A stretch of DNA of 64,000 nt from Brachypterus glaber. Lineage: Eukaryota > Arthropoda > Insecta > Coleoptera > Kateretidae. The stretch spans positions 21,693,536 to 21,757,535 of the forward strand of contig OY294049.1 of NCBI GenBank assembly GCA_958510825.1, in the 5' to 3' direction. The notes under the pieces were generated by a model. That model saw nothing but the letters and a program-made list of their open reading frames with translations. It did no database searches and was not told the origin of the DNA. This document shows, one piece after another, positions 34,361 through 47,171 of this stretch; position 1 is the first letter of the stretch; every line of letters begins with the position of its first letter. The translations under genes and the position numbers were made by a program.

Positions 34361-34831
34361 TACCACGTGTTTTTTAACCTGAAACTTTTAAATATCTCGA
34401 TTACCAATGTATTTTAGAAAAAAAATTGCTAAACAAAAGTTGTTTAGTTTTACAGATATTTACGTTTTCAAGGTCTTTCAAGGTCATCTTTGTTTTTTTG
34501 AATAGAAACATATATTTTTTTACTGCTATTCAATTCTCCTCAAAAAAGAAAAATCTTTTATAAAAACCTTTTTTTGATTGGACTTTTAGTTGCAGAAATA
34601 ACACAGCCACACAAAATCAAAAAAGTTTGATCTCCGACGGACCCGAAAAAGTTTCTATTAAAAAAACATTTGACCTAAAATTGACCTTAAAAACGTAAAT
34701 ATCCGTAAAAAATAAATACTCCGTTTTGTTTCCCACATTAAAATAAACAACTTTTGTCTAATATTCTTTTTTCTAAAATGCATAGTAGTCGAGATGTTTG
34801 AAAGTTTCAGGTTAAAAAAAAACACCCGGTA
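34361..34831. mobile_element. Fold-back MITE (471 bp)
   Basis: TACCACGTGTTTTTTAACCT then GAAACTTT is inverted at 34797-34831 (AAAGTTTCAGG ... ACACCCGGTA). Inner blocks also pair (AAACAAAAGTTGTTTAG with ATAAACAACTTTTGT; ATATTTACGTTTT with AAAACGTAAATAT). TA termini. The 90-residue frame at 34658-34930 is an artefact. Confidence 0.85.
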
Positions 34832-34837
34832 TATTAT

Positions 34838-35070
34838 TATACAGAGCGGTCCAAAAGTTACCCCTCCCCTTCTTAACTTTTGGACGAGTTGAGATATCGA
34901 CTTCAAATTTAGAACTCTTACATAAGACAAACTAAACTATCTTTTAGCATATATTTGATGATTTCAGCTCTTAAAATATGGGCAGGGGGACATGGGGGGA
35001 CATTGTTTTAAACATAAGGGGGGTCGTGTGATACATCATTTTAAAGCTTATGAAAGTTTGGGGAAAAAAT
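34838..35070. mobile_element. Solo arm of the AAAGTC MITE family
   Basis: ACAGAGCGGTCCAAAAGTTA, then GAGTTGAGATATCGACTTC and GGGGTCGTGTGATACATCAT. It is the left arm only. Confidence 0.75.
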
Positions 35071-36328
35071 GTGTTAAGCCTAATGCGTTTTTCCATCTAG
35101 GGACGCCTTTGGATAAATTAAAAAAAAAAACAAATTAACATAAACTTATTGCTCTTATTTATACTAGTATACATACAAAAGCTAGTCGCTCTAGCTTAAA
35201 GGGTATCAGAGTTATAAATTAAAAACCTTATTTTTATTACAGTTTTAAGGGGCCGTACAACCTTTATAGGAACTTTTTTTGATATTTTTGGATGCAGAAT
35301 CACCTCTTAAATTTTGGCATGTGAGTTATTGATCACACTGTACTATACCTAAAAGTAAAAGGTGACACAACAACATTCTGTAATAATATTTTTAGATTTT
35401 TCTATCCGTGTTGGAAACACGTACTAATTGAACATACAATTGATTTTTCTACAATTATTTAAACATCTTTATTTCAAGTATTTGTATACTTGCAATAAGA
35501 GTCTAACACAAGTATTACAAATACTTGATATTAGAATATTTTTTCTTTGTGTGTAAGTGATGATTGATCCGACCTATTTCACATATTTTATATCGGCCAG
35601 TGGGGTGCATTTCAAACTTATTAGAGGAATATACATATTACAAAGCTTTTGATTGATTACTGTGTTTCTATTTTAAAATATCTGTTCTATTTTTCATCAA
35701 TATTAAAAAACAGTTATTTATGATACAAGGACTTAAACTACAGTTTTTTCGGATAAAGGAGTGTCTTGCCGGGTGAGCATTAGCGAGTCTGACAACTCAC
35801 GTCTTTAATTTTTGTTGTGTACATATTTATCATGTATTGTTTTCTTCTTTAGTGACAATGAAAATATGACAGACGTAATTAAGATTAAGAGAAAAATGGT
35901 TTTATAACTTAGCTAAGGTAAATAATAGCCATTTTTAAATCTTGTAGTGACAAAAATGTTTTAATTAATATTATAATTAATTTTAATCTGTTCACACTAT
36001 GTTGTTGTTTTTAAAAACAACCCACGTTTCTTAAGAAATAAATGGATTTATAAATGTATGATAAGCCGATAATTTTCTATGATAATTTGTCATAATAGTT
36101 AAAGCTATAAGCACTTGTCAGTTATTAAATATATTTATTACAAATTAATATGTATATTTTTTTAATGTAAATGGTTAACTATGTATTTCCAGAATTAATG
36201 ATACCATGTGGTCACTATGGAGTGACGTTTCAGAGAAATATACAATTATATGGTACATAGCCTTAGCCTTAGCCAAATCCAGTGTGCATTCGATATTTCT
36301 ATGACCGCTTATACAGAAATCTGACTGT
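35071..36328. other. Small repeat scraps, no gene
   Basis: 35263-35330 resembles the arm of the 22087 fold-back (GGAACTTTTT, GCAGAATCACCT). 35345-35410 matches repeat D. The remainder is unrecognised AT-rich sequence. Confidence 0.45.
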
Positions 36329-37183
36329 AGGGGAAAGTAGAGTAACCGTGCGCAGTGGGTAACCGTGCGATCGACCGAAAATTCATATTACGCGTTATTC
36401 TGAAACAACCATGGCACTCATGCTTGAGAGGCTTGTCTAACAATTCGCTAACGCTAAGAACGGCGACTGGAACATAACAGTTGTTTACAATATTTGAATG
36501 TCTGAATCGATGTTCGTTGTTGTTATTTTGCACGTATACGAATGGTAAGTTCATAATTCTTAACCGATTATTTTAAAATAAATATATTCTTGAAGGTTAT
36601 TATCATTGGCAATTTTGTTAAATTTAATTAAATAGTTTTTGTTATATGAAGTGATTTATTTTTAAGTTCATTATGGGGTAATAATGCGCGTGCCCCCTCA
36701 TGCAATTAAATGGTAATAAAATTAAATAAAAAAAAAACAAGTTTTTTAAGGCTAACCCCTTTTATTAATCACATCTTACTTATAACTAAAAAGTAGCATA
36801 CAAGATATTTTCAAAAACTCAATTAAAAAAAAATATTTAAAACGATTAAAAATCCAAAAGCTTTCTTTTAAAAATGTAGTGTTTGAAAACCTGTATCTTT
36901 ATCTTTAAAATATAAATATCTTTGTTTTTTATAAATATTTTTGCATTATTTTCTTTTTTATCTTTTGTGTATAATTCCCCAAAAAGTGTACACCATTGCC
37001 ACACGGAGTGGGAAATTGTGCGCAAATACACTTTTGTGCTTTTATTTTTTTTGTGATTATGTTAAAAGCTACTTAAATTTTTGATGATACTCGTTGATAG
37101 TCTGTTAAAGCCACTTACAACATAAGATGCCAATCACATCAAGTTCTGCTTAGGTGCGCACCATTCACCCACTTTCCCCTATT
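36329..37183. mobile_element. Element with TAGGGGAAAGT inverted termini
   Basis: TAGGGGAAAGT at 36334 and ACTTTCCCCTA at 37171 are inverse. Nearby GTGCGCAGTGGG is answered by GTGCGCACCATTCACCCAC. The 81-residue minus-strand frame inside (36309-36554) has no family I recognise; an ATG followed by GTAAGT on the plus strand (36541) is a weak splice-like signal only. Confidence 0.5.
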
Positions 37184-37848
37184 CTTATTTTGACATACAA
37201 TATTTTTGCTAAGGAGGATAGATATAGTTTCAATGACTATGAAAAACTATTACTCAAGCTTACATAGTAAAACATGGCCAAAATTAAAATAATCATTAGA
37301 GCACTTTTTTAGAAAATCGATTTTCAATAATTGTTTTTATATTTTTTTTAGTGAATGTTAACTCCTTATTGGGGATATCAAAAGAATGTATTTTTCTGAG
37401 AAAATTAAGTTATGGTATTAATTTCAGACACAATCACCTATTTATACGTAATTGTTGATACTCAAAAAAAAAATGGATTAAGTGCCTTAAATTTAACCGA
37501 CAAATTGGGACCTTTCGTGGGGGAAATACAGATAATATTATTACCAATTATTCCTCAATTATCCAATTTCATGTAATTTTAAACAAAATTTATTACATAT
37601 AATTGAATATTTAAATGTAATAATAAATATAATTAGCTGGAAGCGTAAAATTCAATTTAAAACATACCACAGTTAAAGAAGTTAAATTTAGAAAGGGACA
37701 AAATCCATTTAGTTTTATAGCTAAAATCAGCCATCTCCAACCGAGGAAAAATGAGAAAAGGTTTCCAAAAGCCAGGAATAATAACACTGCTCTACAAAAA
37801 AAAAATATTTGCCCGGGAGCTTTTAGTTCCATCTGGCTAGATTTGATG
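37184..37848. other. No gene seen
   Basis: AT-rich; a 73-residue minus-strand frame (37611-37832) with no recognisable content. Confidence 0.45.
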
Positions 37849-38500
37849 CTCTGATTTCGGAACCTTTTTCAGTTTTTCTCGATCAGCTCGTTTTTTTGAG
37901 ATATGGCCCACAGTGTTTTTTTTTGCATATACTGACGTCCTTACTTAGAAAGCAGTAACTGTATTTGTTGCATAGCAACTTGTACACGTCAACTCTTATG
38001 TAATATTTGCTGTTATTGCTGTTATTGACAAATGCAGTTACTGCTTTTTAATTAAGCACGGCAGTATAGTTCTAGTAAAAAAAATAATTAAGGTCGAATT
38101 AATTTATTTTTTTCGGTGGATTAGTTCTCTATTAATAGGGTTCTATCCCAAAAAAAAGCGGATTTCAAATATCTTTATTCGTTTCTTTTTAATAGGTTTC
38201 TCAATTTAAAAAAAATAGATTTTTTCGAATTTTTTCGATATATTAAAACTAATTTTACTTATTATTTTTGCCATTTTTGTTAAAAATATGTTTACAAGCG
38301 AATAAAAAATAGCATATGATATACGGTCTTCCGCGGTTGTGAATCTCGGCTCACAATCTCCGAATGCGACCGAGAAATATTATTTTTCGTCCTTGGATCA
38401 TAATATACTATTTTACTACAACTATAGGCAAAGAAAACCACTCAAAAAAAAAAGAGCTGATTGATAAAAACGGAAAAAGTTTCCGAAATCAGCGCATCAA
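37849..38500. mobile_element. Fold-back with a nested MITE
   Basis: TTTGATGCTCTGATTTCGGA (37849 on) is inverse to TCCGAAATCAGCGCATCAAA (ending about 38499); GATCAGCTC pairs with GAGCTGATTG. Inside, 37940-38080 is a relative of the MITE split by the LTR element (TTAGAAAGCAGTAACTG ... CAGTTACTGCTTTTTAA). Confidence 0.7.
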
Positions 38501-40120
38501 ATATATCCAGACCATTCTTGGATATAAATTTGTTTCATGAAAAAATAAGAAACTTTTTTTTATTTATCCGTCTGTCCTTCCGATGTCACGATTTTTGGTA
38601 AAACAATAACTCAAGAACGAATAATCCGATCATCTTGTAATTTTTAGCAAAAATTAAGTTTTATTATTATTTTTGAAAGTAATCTCCACAACAAAAAAAT
38701 TATGAGGGGTTAAAATTTAAAACAATCGAAATAAGTTGAAAAAAGATTCCGATTAACGTAACTTTTTGAGGAAAAATTACTTTTATTGTAAGGATCAATT
38801 CTACAAATTTTGAAAGTAATCCACCCAAAAGCAAAAAAAATATGGGGGTTAAACTTTGTTAAAAGTGAAAAAACTATCATTTTTATTTCTTTTTTAATTT
38901 TTGGTTTTTTTATTTCGCAAAAAGAAAATTAAAACATAAAAATTTAAAAAAAAAGTTTAATTTTCAAAAAAAATTTGTTTTTCTCAAAAATAAAATAAAA
39001 AGCTTATTTTTTACATTTTTGTATTTAGAAAGCATCTGCAAAATTTGAAAAAAGTGGCTCTCGGTCTCTGTGTCTGGTTGTAAATCTTATAACTTTTGAA
39101 TGGAATTTTGAAATTCTTTTGCCAAACGATTCAGGACAAACAAAGGGGGCAAAAACAATTATTTTTGATGATAACTTGTTTACTGTTGTATAGCAAAATT
39201 TTACAGTTAAAAAGTATTTTAAAATTTTTACAAAAACATTTTTAATTATTTTTTTCATATGACCATTAGTTTACGAGATACAGCGATTTAAAATTTCTTG
39301 TAAGCCCTCTAGTAAGGGTATCACTTTTAGCTTGTTAAATTATAGAATGGAGTTATCCGATTTTAGCATTAAAATAAAAATGGACTATTTTCCTTTTAGA
39401 GTTTTACTGCAGTGTTAAAAAAGCCTGATTATGTATTCAAGGTGCAAACAGTTAAAGAGCAACGAGAACTAACTTCAAGATAACCGCTAATTGCCATTAT
39501 TACGGCATTCATTTTGTTTCTGTAAAATGAATGGCCACAGTTCGTTATGGTTTTACGTTTTTATTTTACCTTTTTTATTCAGTTGTTTAACAGTATCTAG
39601 ATAATATTTTAAACTATAAAGATTGCAAATAAATTTGTTTGATTATACTATAATTTACAGTTATTCTTTTAAAAAAAATCAACCCATTGAGGGCCAGTTG
39701 AAAATGTCCAATAGTATCTATATTAAAGAACAAGTTACATACTATTTTAGCGCACGCGTCTGTGTTTGAGAAATGAGCCCCGAAGCTGTGAGTTTTTCAA
39801 TGGACTAGGTTAAATATCTTATGGAAAATAATTCTTATACTATTTTATCTATTTGCGCAATTTACTTTGCTTACAGCGGACTTTAGTTTTAAATAATTTC
39901 AGTATGGTTAATTTGGGGAAATTAACTATATATCTTGGTAACAATAAAATTTACAATAATATTTCCTTCAAATAACTTATTTGTAATCAACACTCGTTTA
40001 ATTACCGTAATTAATTGTTCTACAGTGAGTATTCTCCTGTTAAAAAATGTCCAGTGTATTTTGTTTGTTGATGTAATGTTTTTGTTTAATTTGTTTGTTT
40101 TAATGCATATTTAATAATTT
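38501..40120. repeat. Repeat family B fragment plus AT-rich sequence
   Basis: 38505-38900 carries CATTCTTGGATA, TTTCATGAAAAAATAAGAAA, CCGTCTGTCCTTCC and AAAAAATTATGAGGGG of family B. After that no gene; the 77-residue minus frame at 39025 is not recognised. Confidence 0.5.
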
Positions 40121-40205
40121 AGCCCTGAAGAAGACTAAATATTAGGTGAAACGTTGGCATGATTATGTAATGCAATAAAGTTTTTATTTGCTTTATTTCC
40201 GAGTT
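40121..40205 (+). ncRNA. Hammerhead-like motif of a PLE terminal repeat, degenerate
   Basis: AGCCCTGAAGAAGACTAAAT then ATTAGGTGAAACGTTGGC has CUGAAGA, a weak stem II (inner CUAA/UUAG only), GAAAC, ACGU and a 3-bp stem I (GCC/GGC). An AATAAAG tail follows. It resembles the PLE-linked copies at 16704 and 54650, but stem II is damaged. Confidence 0.45.
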
Positions 40206-40370
40206 TTTATCACAAATAACCCTAAATAAAATTTACTTAAAAAAATTTCATTCGTTTTTTATTATTTACAAATACGTAACAGTTACAAACTTTTTAAGTT
40301 TTAAGTGTACTTTTATTCTGCCAGCCGAGCACCTCCACTTCAAGTGTTTGGGACTTACCCTACACTGTAA

Positions 40371-40991
40371 AAACTGCATGTAAAATAATTTAAATATACA
40401 TTTACATAGTTCGGAATATTAAAATTTACTATTCTGGACTATGCATAATTCATGAATTTATGTTAAAGAATGTAAAATATTGTAAAATAATGTAAAAGAT
40501 GGAAAAAATGTAATGTAATGTAAAAAAATATATTTACATTGATTTACATATTTATTTGTGGCCTAAAATTTACATTCATTATAAATTACGATCTTTATCA
40601 ACCAATAGATCTTTAAAGAAAGATGTAAACAGTTTATACTCGTATTAAGAAGCAAATCGTTTGGTTTATTAAACCAAATGAACTTTAAGCTACAATATTT
40701 CAAAAAACCTTTGACACAGAGACTTGCAATTTGGAACAAACATTTTCTAAGTAGTAAATATTTTTCTTTTCAAATTTCAAGTCTATGCAAAATATTACCA
40801 TTCTGGACTATGTAATTTTTACCCTTCCGGTCTATGCAAAATATTATCATTATGGACTATATAATTTTTACTGTTCCGGTCTATGCAAAACATTACCATT
40901 ATAGACTATGTAATTTTTACCATTCCGGTCTATGGCAACATATTACCATTTACGGACTATGTAATTTAATGTAATTTATTTTTACCGTGTA
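40371..40991. mobile_element. TACACTGTAAAA-ended element with a 49-bp tandem repeat
   Basis: TACACTGTAAAA and inverse TTTTTACCGTGTA, 621 bp apart. The termini resemble MITE family C. Confidence 0.65.
40781..40976 (+). repeat. 49-bp tandem repeat, four units
   Basis: GTCTATGCAAAATATTACCA, TTCTGGACTATGTAATTTTT and ACC(C)TTCCG recur at 40781, 40830, 40879 and 40928, exactly 49 bp apart with point changes. Confidence 0.9.
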
Positions 40992-42090
40992 GAGTAACTT
41001 AGACTTAATAATAACTTCAACTTTCGACATTTATAACATTTAATTTCAGGTCAAAGTTCTGGCTGCGATGAGATCAGCACTTGTCACAGTTTGCCATGAA
41101 TGATTGAAAGCATTGCAAATATTTAGTCCACTGATGTCAGTGCAGGAAATTACCGCGTACCACTTTATTCACCTCCAGGGAGACTATTTGATAAATTAAT
41201 CTGTTATATTGGTCCACTACCAGGATAATTAAATATACAAAGAAGCATATCATTTTAAAGGTGAGTTTTGGACTAAATGAGGATTTTTGAGTAAAAAAAA
41301 GTGCAAAATGATGAAAAGAAATGGTGAAAAACTGTTTAACCAAAAAGTTTATTTGTTAATATTAGTCAAAATAAACATTTGTTAGCAATTTCGTCTTATA
41401 GTAAACGTGACAACTACGCACTATTCTTAAAAAAACGTGATATTTTATTTTATTATCGAAAGCTGTCAAATCACTACTGAATGTAATAGATCAGTTTCCA
41501 TTGACAGATGTCGCTGCAATCATTCCTCATCAACGTTTTGAGATGATTAGTTTTGACTTATTTTTTAAAAGTGCGGGATTGTACTTTTTGTGGTTATTTC
41601 TAACCTCAAATGGTGGTTATTACAAGTGACAGATATTAGCTGTTCAGCAATTTGCTAGCAAAACTTATGATTTGACTAATTTTGCTGTTTTCATTGAACG
41701 CAGTCAATTATTCATTTAGAACTTCAAATAATACTGTACAATATTAATTAAATGTATTATTTTTTTAACTACAGCTTGAAATTTCCCGAGAAATTGTCTA
41801 TGGAACTTGCTTTACAATATTATTAGTAGGTATAAATACCTGTAAAATAGCTCCATAATCTCACTGAAATTTAAGAAACTAATCAGATAATTTTAGCCTA
41901 GTTGTAAATTGTGAATTTTACAGCATGTTAAATTCATAAATAATTAATAAAAAACAACACAATATTTTAATTTATCAGTAAATGGCAGTTTACACAGCAC
42001 ACTTTGCAAAGTTATTTTTATTTTGATATGACATGGCATTTGACAGTTCAACTATCATCAGGTCCAATGTTGCCAAATCCAGTATTAATA
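40992..42090. other. No gene seen
   Basis: No ORF with recognisable content. A 68-residue minus-strand frame at 41137-41343 is AT-driven. Confidence 0.45.
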
Positions 42091-43773
42091 TACCGGGTGC
42101 CACAAAATAGTGGTACACCCCTATAATTTTTTGTTTATTAACTTATTAGAATTAATTTTGGAGGATGTAAATAATTGAATAAACTGCATTTTTTGAAATT
42201 GTAAAACATATTCTGTCACTTCCGGTTTCCCCGGAAATGACCTCAACTTTCGATTTTTGAATGGAACACCCTGTATATTATTACATATTTTGATTCAAAA
42301 TTGAATTCTGAGTACAACCATGTATAATTTATAAATGTTTGACAGAACATGTCATTTTTTAATTGAGTTTTAATTTTAACTACTCATATTAACTATCGTA
42401 CGAACAAAGAACGATCGTTCTTTTTTTTTTATTATAAATTCTAAGGTTACTAAGTTTTATGTTTAAAAAAATAAATATATATCATTAAAATACAGAAAAA
42501 TGCTGCTTTTATAAATGTACTGTTTTTGTTTAATGTTATATTTTTTGAAATTTTACTTAAAAAATATTAACACTTTATGTTATTAACTTCGAACAAAAAC
42601 AACAACTGACTATATTCCGTCCAGTTATTCAAGATAGAAGGGGCGCAGCCCGTTTTACACCACAGAGCGCACAAATAGCATAATTATGCATAAATCGTAG
42701 TGTATCAAAAATTTAACAGTATTGTTTTCCTGGAAAGGGCCTATCCAAAGACTCGCATAACAAGCATAGTATATAAGAATGCGATGCCAGGATTGGCATG
42801 ATGTGTCGTCATATCATATCTATATGTTTGTTATGCGAGCATCTGGATAGGCCTTAAGTTGTAATTGTAACCTAAAAATTTTACGTTTTCCTTGGGTTCA
42901 ATATAATTTACTTTTGTACAATATGTAGAATATGCTAATTTAGTGTGAGTGTATGAAGAATAAACCAAAAAAGTACCTTTTTCAATACCATACAAAATAA
43001 CATTAAGTATAACCATTTTTTTATGTAACTTTCTACTCTTTTATTAGCTTTAACGACCATGAATCACTGTCATAGACAAAAAATCTCACAATATTTTATA
43101 TGTTAAAAGGTACGAGTTTTTAACCAATGATGTACCTTAAAAATTGCGGGAACTTTAAACTAAGTTCTTGAATAATTGGACGGACTATAAAAAAGTTGAT
43201 TTTTATTTTTTATTTATTTTTAATAGTAATTTTTTGCCCATAAATTTTGATTGAAATACAATGATGGGTATCAATCTTTTAAGAAAAAAATATGTGATTT
43301 AATGGTACTACGGTACCAGTACCTTCAAATTGAAAAAAAAAATCAGTTTTATTGAAAAAAATGATTTGCCTAGTTTTAAAGAGCTCCAAATTGGTTAATA
43401 ATTAAATAAAATTTTGTTTCATATTTTTTTTTAAGAAAATGACTAAGCCAAGAATAATTTTGCATATTTCAAAGCTAACTAGGTTTTAAATTAAAATTTA
43501 ATTAAAAAATTACATGTTCTGTCAAAAATTGATAAAATATACATGGATGTACTCAGAATTTAATTTTTAATCAAAATATGTAAAAATACACAGGGTGTTC
43601 CATTTAAAAATAAAAAGTTGAGGTTATTTCCGGTAAAATCGGAAGTAACAGAATATTTTTTACAATGTCAAAAATGCAGTTTATTTAATTATTTATATCC
43701 TCTAAATTTTATTCTGATAAGTTATTAAACAAAAAAGTTATAGGGATGTACTACTATTTTGTGGCACCCGGTA
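42091..43773. mobile_element. Fold-back element with TACCGGGTGCCACAAAATAG ends (1.68 kb)
   Basis: The left end TACCGGGTGCCACAAAATAG is the inverse of CTATTTTGTGGCACCCGGTA at 43754-43773. Arms of about 240 bp also share the block with CACTTCCGG, GGAAATGACCTCAAC and GGAACACCCTGT. TA ends. No transposase seen. Confidence 0.85.
42737..42857. mobile_element. Nested hairpin MITE (about 121 bp)
   Basis: GGCCTATCCAAAGACTCGCA then TAACAAGCATA is mirrored by TATGTTTGTTATGCGAGC then ATCTGGATAGGCC. It lies inside the larger fold-back. Confidence 0.85.
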
Positions 43774-45015
43774 TGTCAAAATTCGTAATTAAAATAATTA
43801 ATTAAAGTATGATCCGGGATGTAAAAAAGGCTGAAATTTTGGCTAAGTATTTATTTTTTATGTATCTATAAGCATGTAAAATCTTGTCGTTGCAGGCGAT
43901 TCAGCCCAAAATACGATACTCTAAAAATAAATAAATTCGATAAATCCAAAACATAATATTTTTTAGAAAAATTACTCGAACAAATCGATTTTTATTTTGA
44001 GTAACACATTTGAATTTAGATCCCCAAAGGAGCTTTTTCATTGTAAAATTCGTTTGGACTTTTTAAAAGGTACGAGTTTTTAACCAATGATGTACCTTAA
44101 AAATTGCGGGAACTTTAAACTAAGTTCTTGAATAATTGGACGGACTATAAAAAAGTTGATTTTTATTTTTTATTTATTTTTAATAGTAATTTTTTGCCCA
44201 TAAATTTTGATTGAAATACAATGATGGGTATCAATCTTTTAAGAAAAAAATATGTGATTTAATGGTACTACGGTACCAGTACCTTCAAATTGAAAAAAAA
44301 AATCAGTTTTATTGAAAAAAATGATTTGCCTAGTTTTAAAGAGCTCCAAATTGGTTAATAATTAAATAAAATTTTGTTTCATATTTTTTTTTAAGAAAAT
44401 GACTAAGCCAAGAATAATTTTGCATATTTCAAAGCTAACTAGGTTTTAAATTAAAATTTAATTAAAAAATTACATGTTCTGTCAAAAATTGATAAAATAT
44501 ACATGGATGTACTCAGAATTTAATTTTTAATCAAAATATGTAAAAATACACAGGGTGTTCCATTTAAAAATAAAAAGTTGAGGTTATTTCCGGTAAAATC
44601 GGAAGTAACAGAATATTTTTTACAATGTCAAAAATGCAGTTTATTTAATTATTTATATCCTCTAAATTTTATTCTGATAAGTTATTAAACAAAAAAGTTA
44701 TAGGGATGTACTACTATTTTGTGGCACCCGGTATGTCAAAATTCGTAATTAAAATAATTAATTAAAGTATGATCCGGGATGTAAAAAAGGCTGAAATTTT
44801 GGCTAAGTATTTATTTTTTATGTATCTATAAGCATGTAAAATCTTGTCGTTGCAGGCGATTCAGCCCAAAATACGATACTCTAAAAATAAATAAATTCGA
44901 TAAATCCAAAACATAATATTTTTTAGAAAAATTACTCGAACAAATCGATTTTTATTTTGAGTAACACATTTGAATTTAGATCCCCAAAGGAGCTTTTTCA
45001 TTGTAAAATTCGTTT
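43103..45015 (+). repeat. Perfect tandem duplication, two 953-bp units
   Basis: 43103-44055 and 44063-45015 read the same line by line, separated by 7 bp (GGACTTT). The duplicated unit includes the right arm of the 42091 fold-back. The short frame at 44861-45106 straddles the end of unit two and is not a gene. Confidence 0.95.
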
Positions 45016-45432
45016 TTAGAGTCCAAAAATACGTAAGCAAAAATATAGTAATAGAACTTCTTTTATTTTGTGAGCCGGTGTTATTAAACGTTTGTGTCTG
45101 TACCATTTATTTCATAATTATTATAACGAGTTGATTTGAACTATAGTTAAATAGTTACGTTCTTGAACTATTAATGAATAGTAAGATAAAGTGATGTCTC
45201 TTACTAAGAGGCAAAATGCATTTCGCCCAGACAAAAACCAAAACAGACTGTGCAAGGGAGGAACATAATAATCTTCAATGTTAATTTAAATTGCTTTTAC
45301 TCAGAAATTCATTGCAATGAGTTAAGTTTCAACTATACATAAATTTTATTATAATTACAATGAAAGCAGAGGTTTATTTGATTCAAAAGAATTGATTTCT
45401 TTGCCTTTTTGCATTTTATTACTAATTTCATG
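45016..45432. other. No gene seen
   Basis: AT-rich, no recognised element. Confidence 0.5.
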
Positions 45433-46680
45433 TAAGGTAAATGTCCCAAATATCGGACACAATCCAATTATCGGACACTTTTTCACGTTTTTACAAAAAA
45501 ACAAGATATTTAGGTAATAAAATCAAAAAAATATTTTTTATTTGAAATTTTGAACATATTTGAATCAGAGCGTAAGTATCATTTGCCATTTATATCGTGT
45601 CAGCAGCCATGAAATATATATCCTTTTTCTAATCAAAGTAAGTAAGGCAACGTTTAACTGTAAATTGATTTTTTTAATATAAGTAATTGTTAAAATGTCT
45701 ATCAAACTCTTTTTAATTCATAATATTGTAGTTTTATACCATTTTAAACCATTTTTGATGTTATTTTAAAGATATTTTTATATTAAATCGGTGTCCGATA
45801 AATAGGACAATAAAATATAGGCAGTTCCATATATCGGACGGGCGTCCGATATATAGTACAATGTAGATTTACTTTTAACTTCCAATATAAAATAAAGGAA
45901 ATATATTTTTAAAACAAATATTATATAAAATGATTCTAAACAGTATAAAGCTTTTTCTACCCATTTATCGGACTAGCACTTTCTTTCAAATAAGCCGTTT
46001 ATTATGTATTTTTAGTAACTGTCCGATATTTGGGTCTACCCTATAATTTTGTAAGTCCTAAATATCGGACACCATAAATTAATGCAAAGTCCATGGACTT
46101 GCAATATTATCTGGATAATAATTTAAGTATATCGCCAATGTTTTTTTTTATAGATCTTAGCTATAGGTTATTATAATCATGTAATTATTCATTTCTGTTC
46201 AGGGAATCGTTATTTTAATACTTCTATTAATTTTAAAAACACATATTAGTCAAGAAAAAGCCTAAATGGACTACCACCCATTATAATAATAATATAAAAT
46301 TTTATAATATTTTGTCATAAAACCAGCAGCAAGTAAGTTTATAAAAAATAATGACAAATATACACATTTGCACTATATTATTAAATATATTTTCTTAAAT
46401 TTCTTTATTATTATTATACTTAGCCGATAATTGGGACACAACTAGTCCGATATTTAGGACAAGGTGTCCGATATTTGGTACATTCGTGCTTTTTTTATAT
46501 TTCATTTAATATAAAAAAACTATCAAAAATGAATGTATATTTAATTAGTTTTTTTGATTTATAAATAAATTTAAAAACTAGAAATATATATTTTATAGTT
46601 ATTAAGGTTCATATGTAATTTTAACACACCATCAAAGTCCGAAATTGCTCTAAAGTGTCCGATATATGGGACAGACCTTA
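45433..46680. mobile_element. Non-autonomous element with many TCCGATAT motifs (1.25 kb)
   Basis: Ends TAAGGTAAATGTCCCAAATA then TCGGACAC, and inverse GTGTCCGATATATGGGACAG then ACCTTA. Inside, TCCGATA occurs near 45795, 45845, 46022, 46448, 46468 and 46658, and its inverse TATCGGA near 45461, 45474, 45831, 45966 and 46064. Such dense bipolar subterminal motifs are usual for transposase binding in hAT, P or Mutator-type elements; I do not assign a superfamily. No ORF. Confidence 0.8.
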
Positions 46681-47171
46681 ACTCCCGGATCTCAAAACAG
46701 GGATTTCCCGGTACTGGAGCAATTTTTTTGGTCCCGGGACCTAACGATCCAATCTACCAAAAAAATTCGATGCCATATTGGATCCCGCCATTTTCAATTT
46801 TTAACATCTGATTCAGTTTCAGCAACCTTAAAAACCTTAGAATACCCATTTTAAAAAATATTGTGTATTTTGTTAAAATTCTAATTAATTTTTCTATTTT
46901 AACTGGAATAAATAATCTCAAAAACGGTGTATACACTGATAAAACAGTTTATTTGTATCAACAAAATATTTGGTTGGATATGGCCAATTGAATTATTTGG
47001 TTGTGGCAAATAAAATTTATTTCTATCAAATAAACTATTTTGTTCCCATTAATAAATCATTTTGAAATGAAAATATTTGTTTGCATGAACTAAATATTTA
47101 TTTGACTCAAATAAATTTTGTTACTCACAACAAAATAAGTTAATTGGCCATATTCAAATACACCTTTTTAT
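46681..47171. repeat. Inverted AT repeat with TGGCCA-bearing ends
   Basis: ATATGGCCAATTGAATTAT (46979) is mirrored by TAATTGGCCATATTC (47141), with AAATAATTTATTTG-like words between. The 62- and 60-residue frames near 46700 are not recognised. Confidence 0.5.

Noticed and set aside
34658..34930. 90-residue minus-strand protein
   Set aside because: Runs through the junction of two MITEs.
36309..36554. 81-residue minus-strand protein
   Set aside because: No recognisable domain; it sits at the terminus of an inverted-repeat element.
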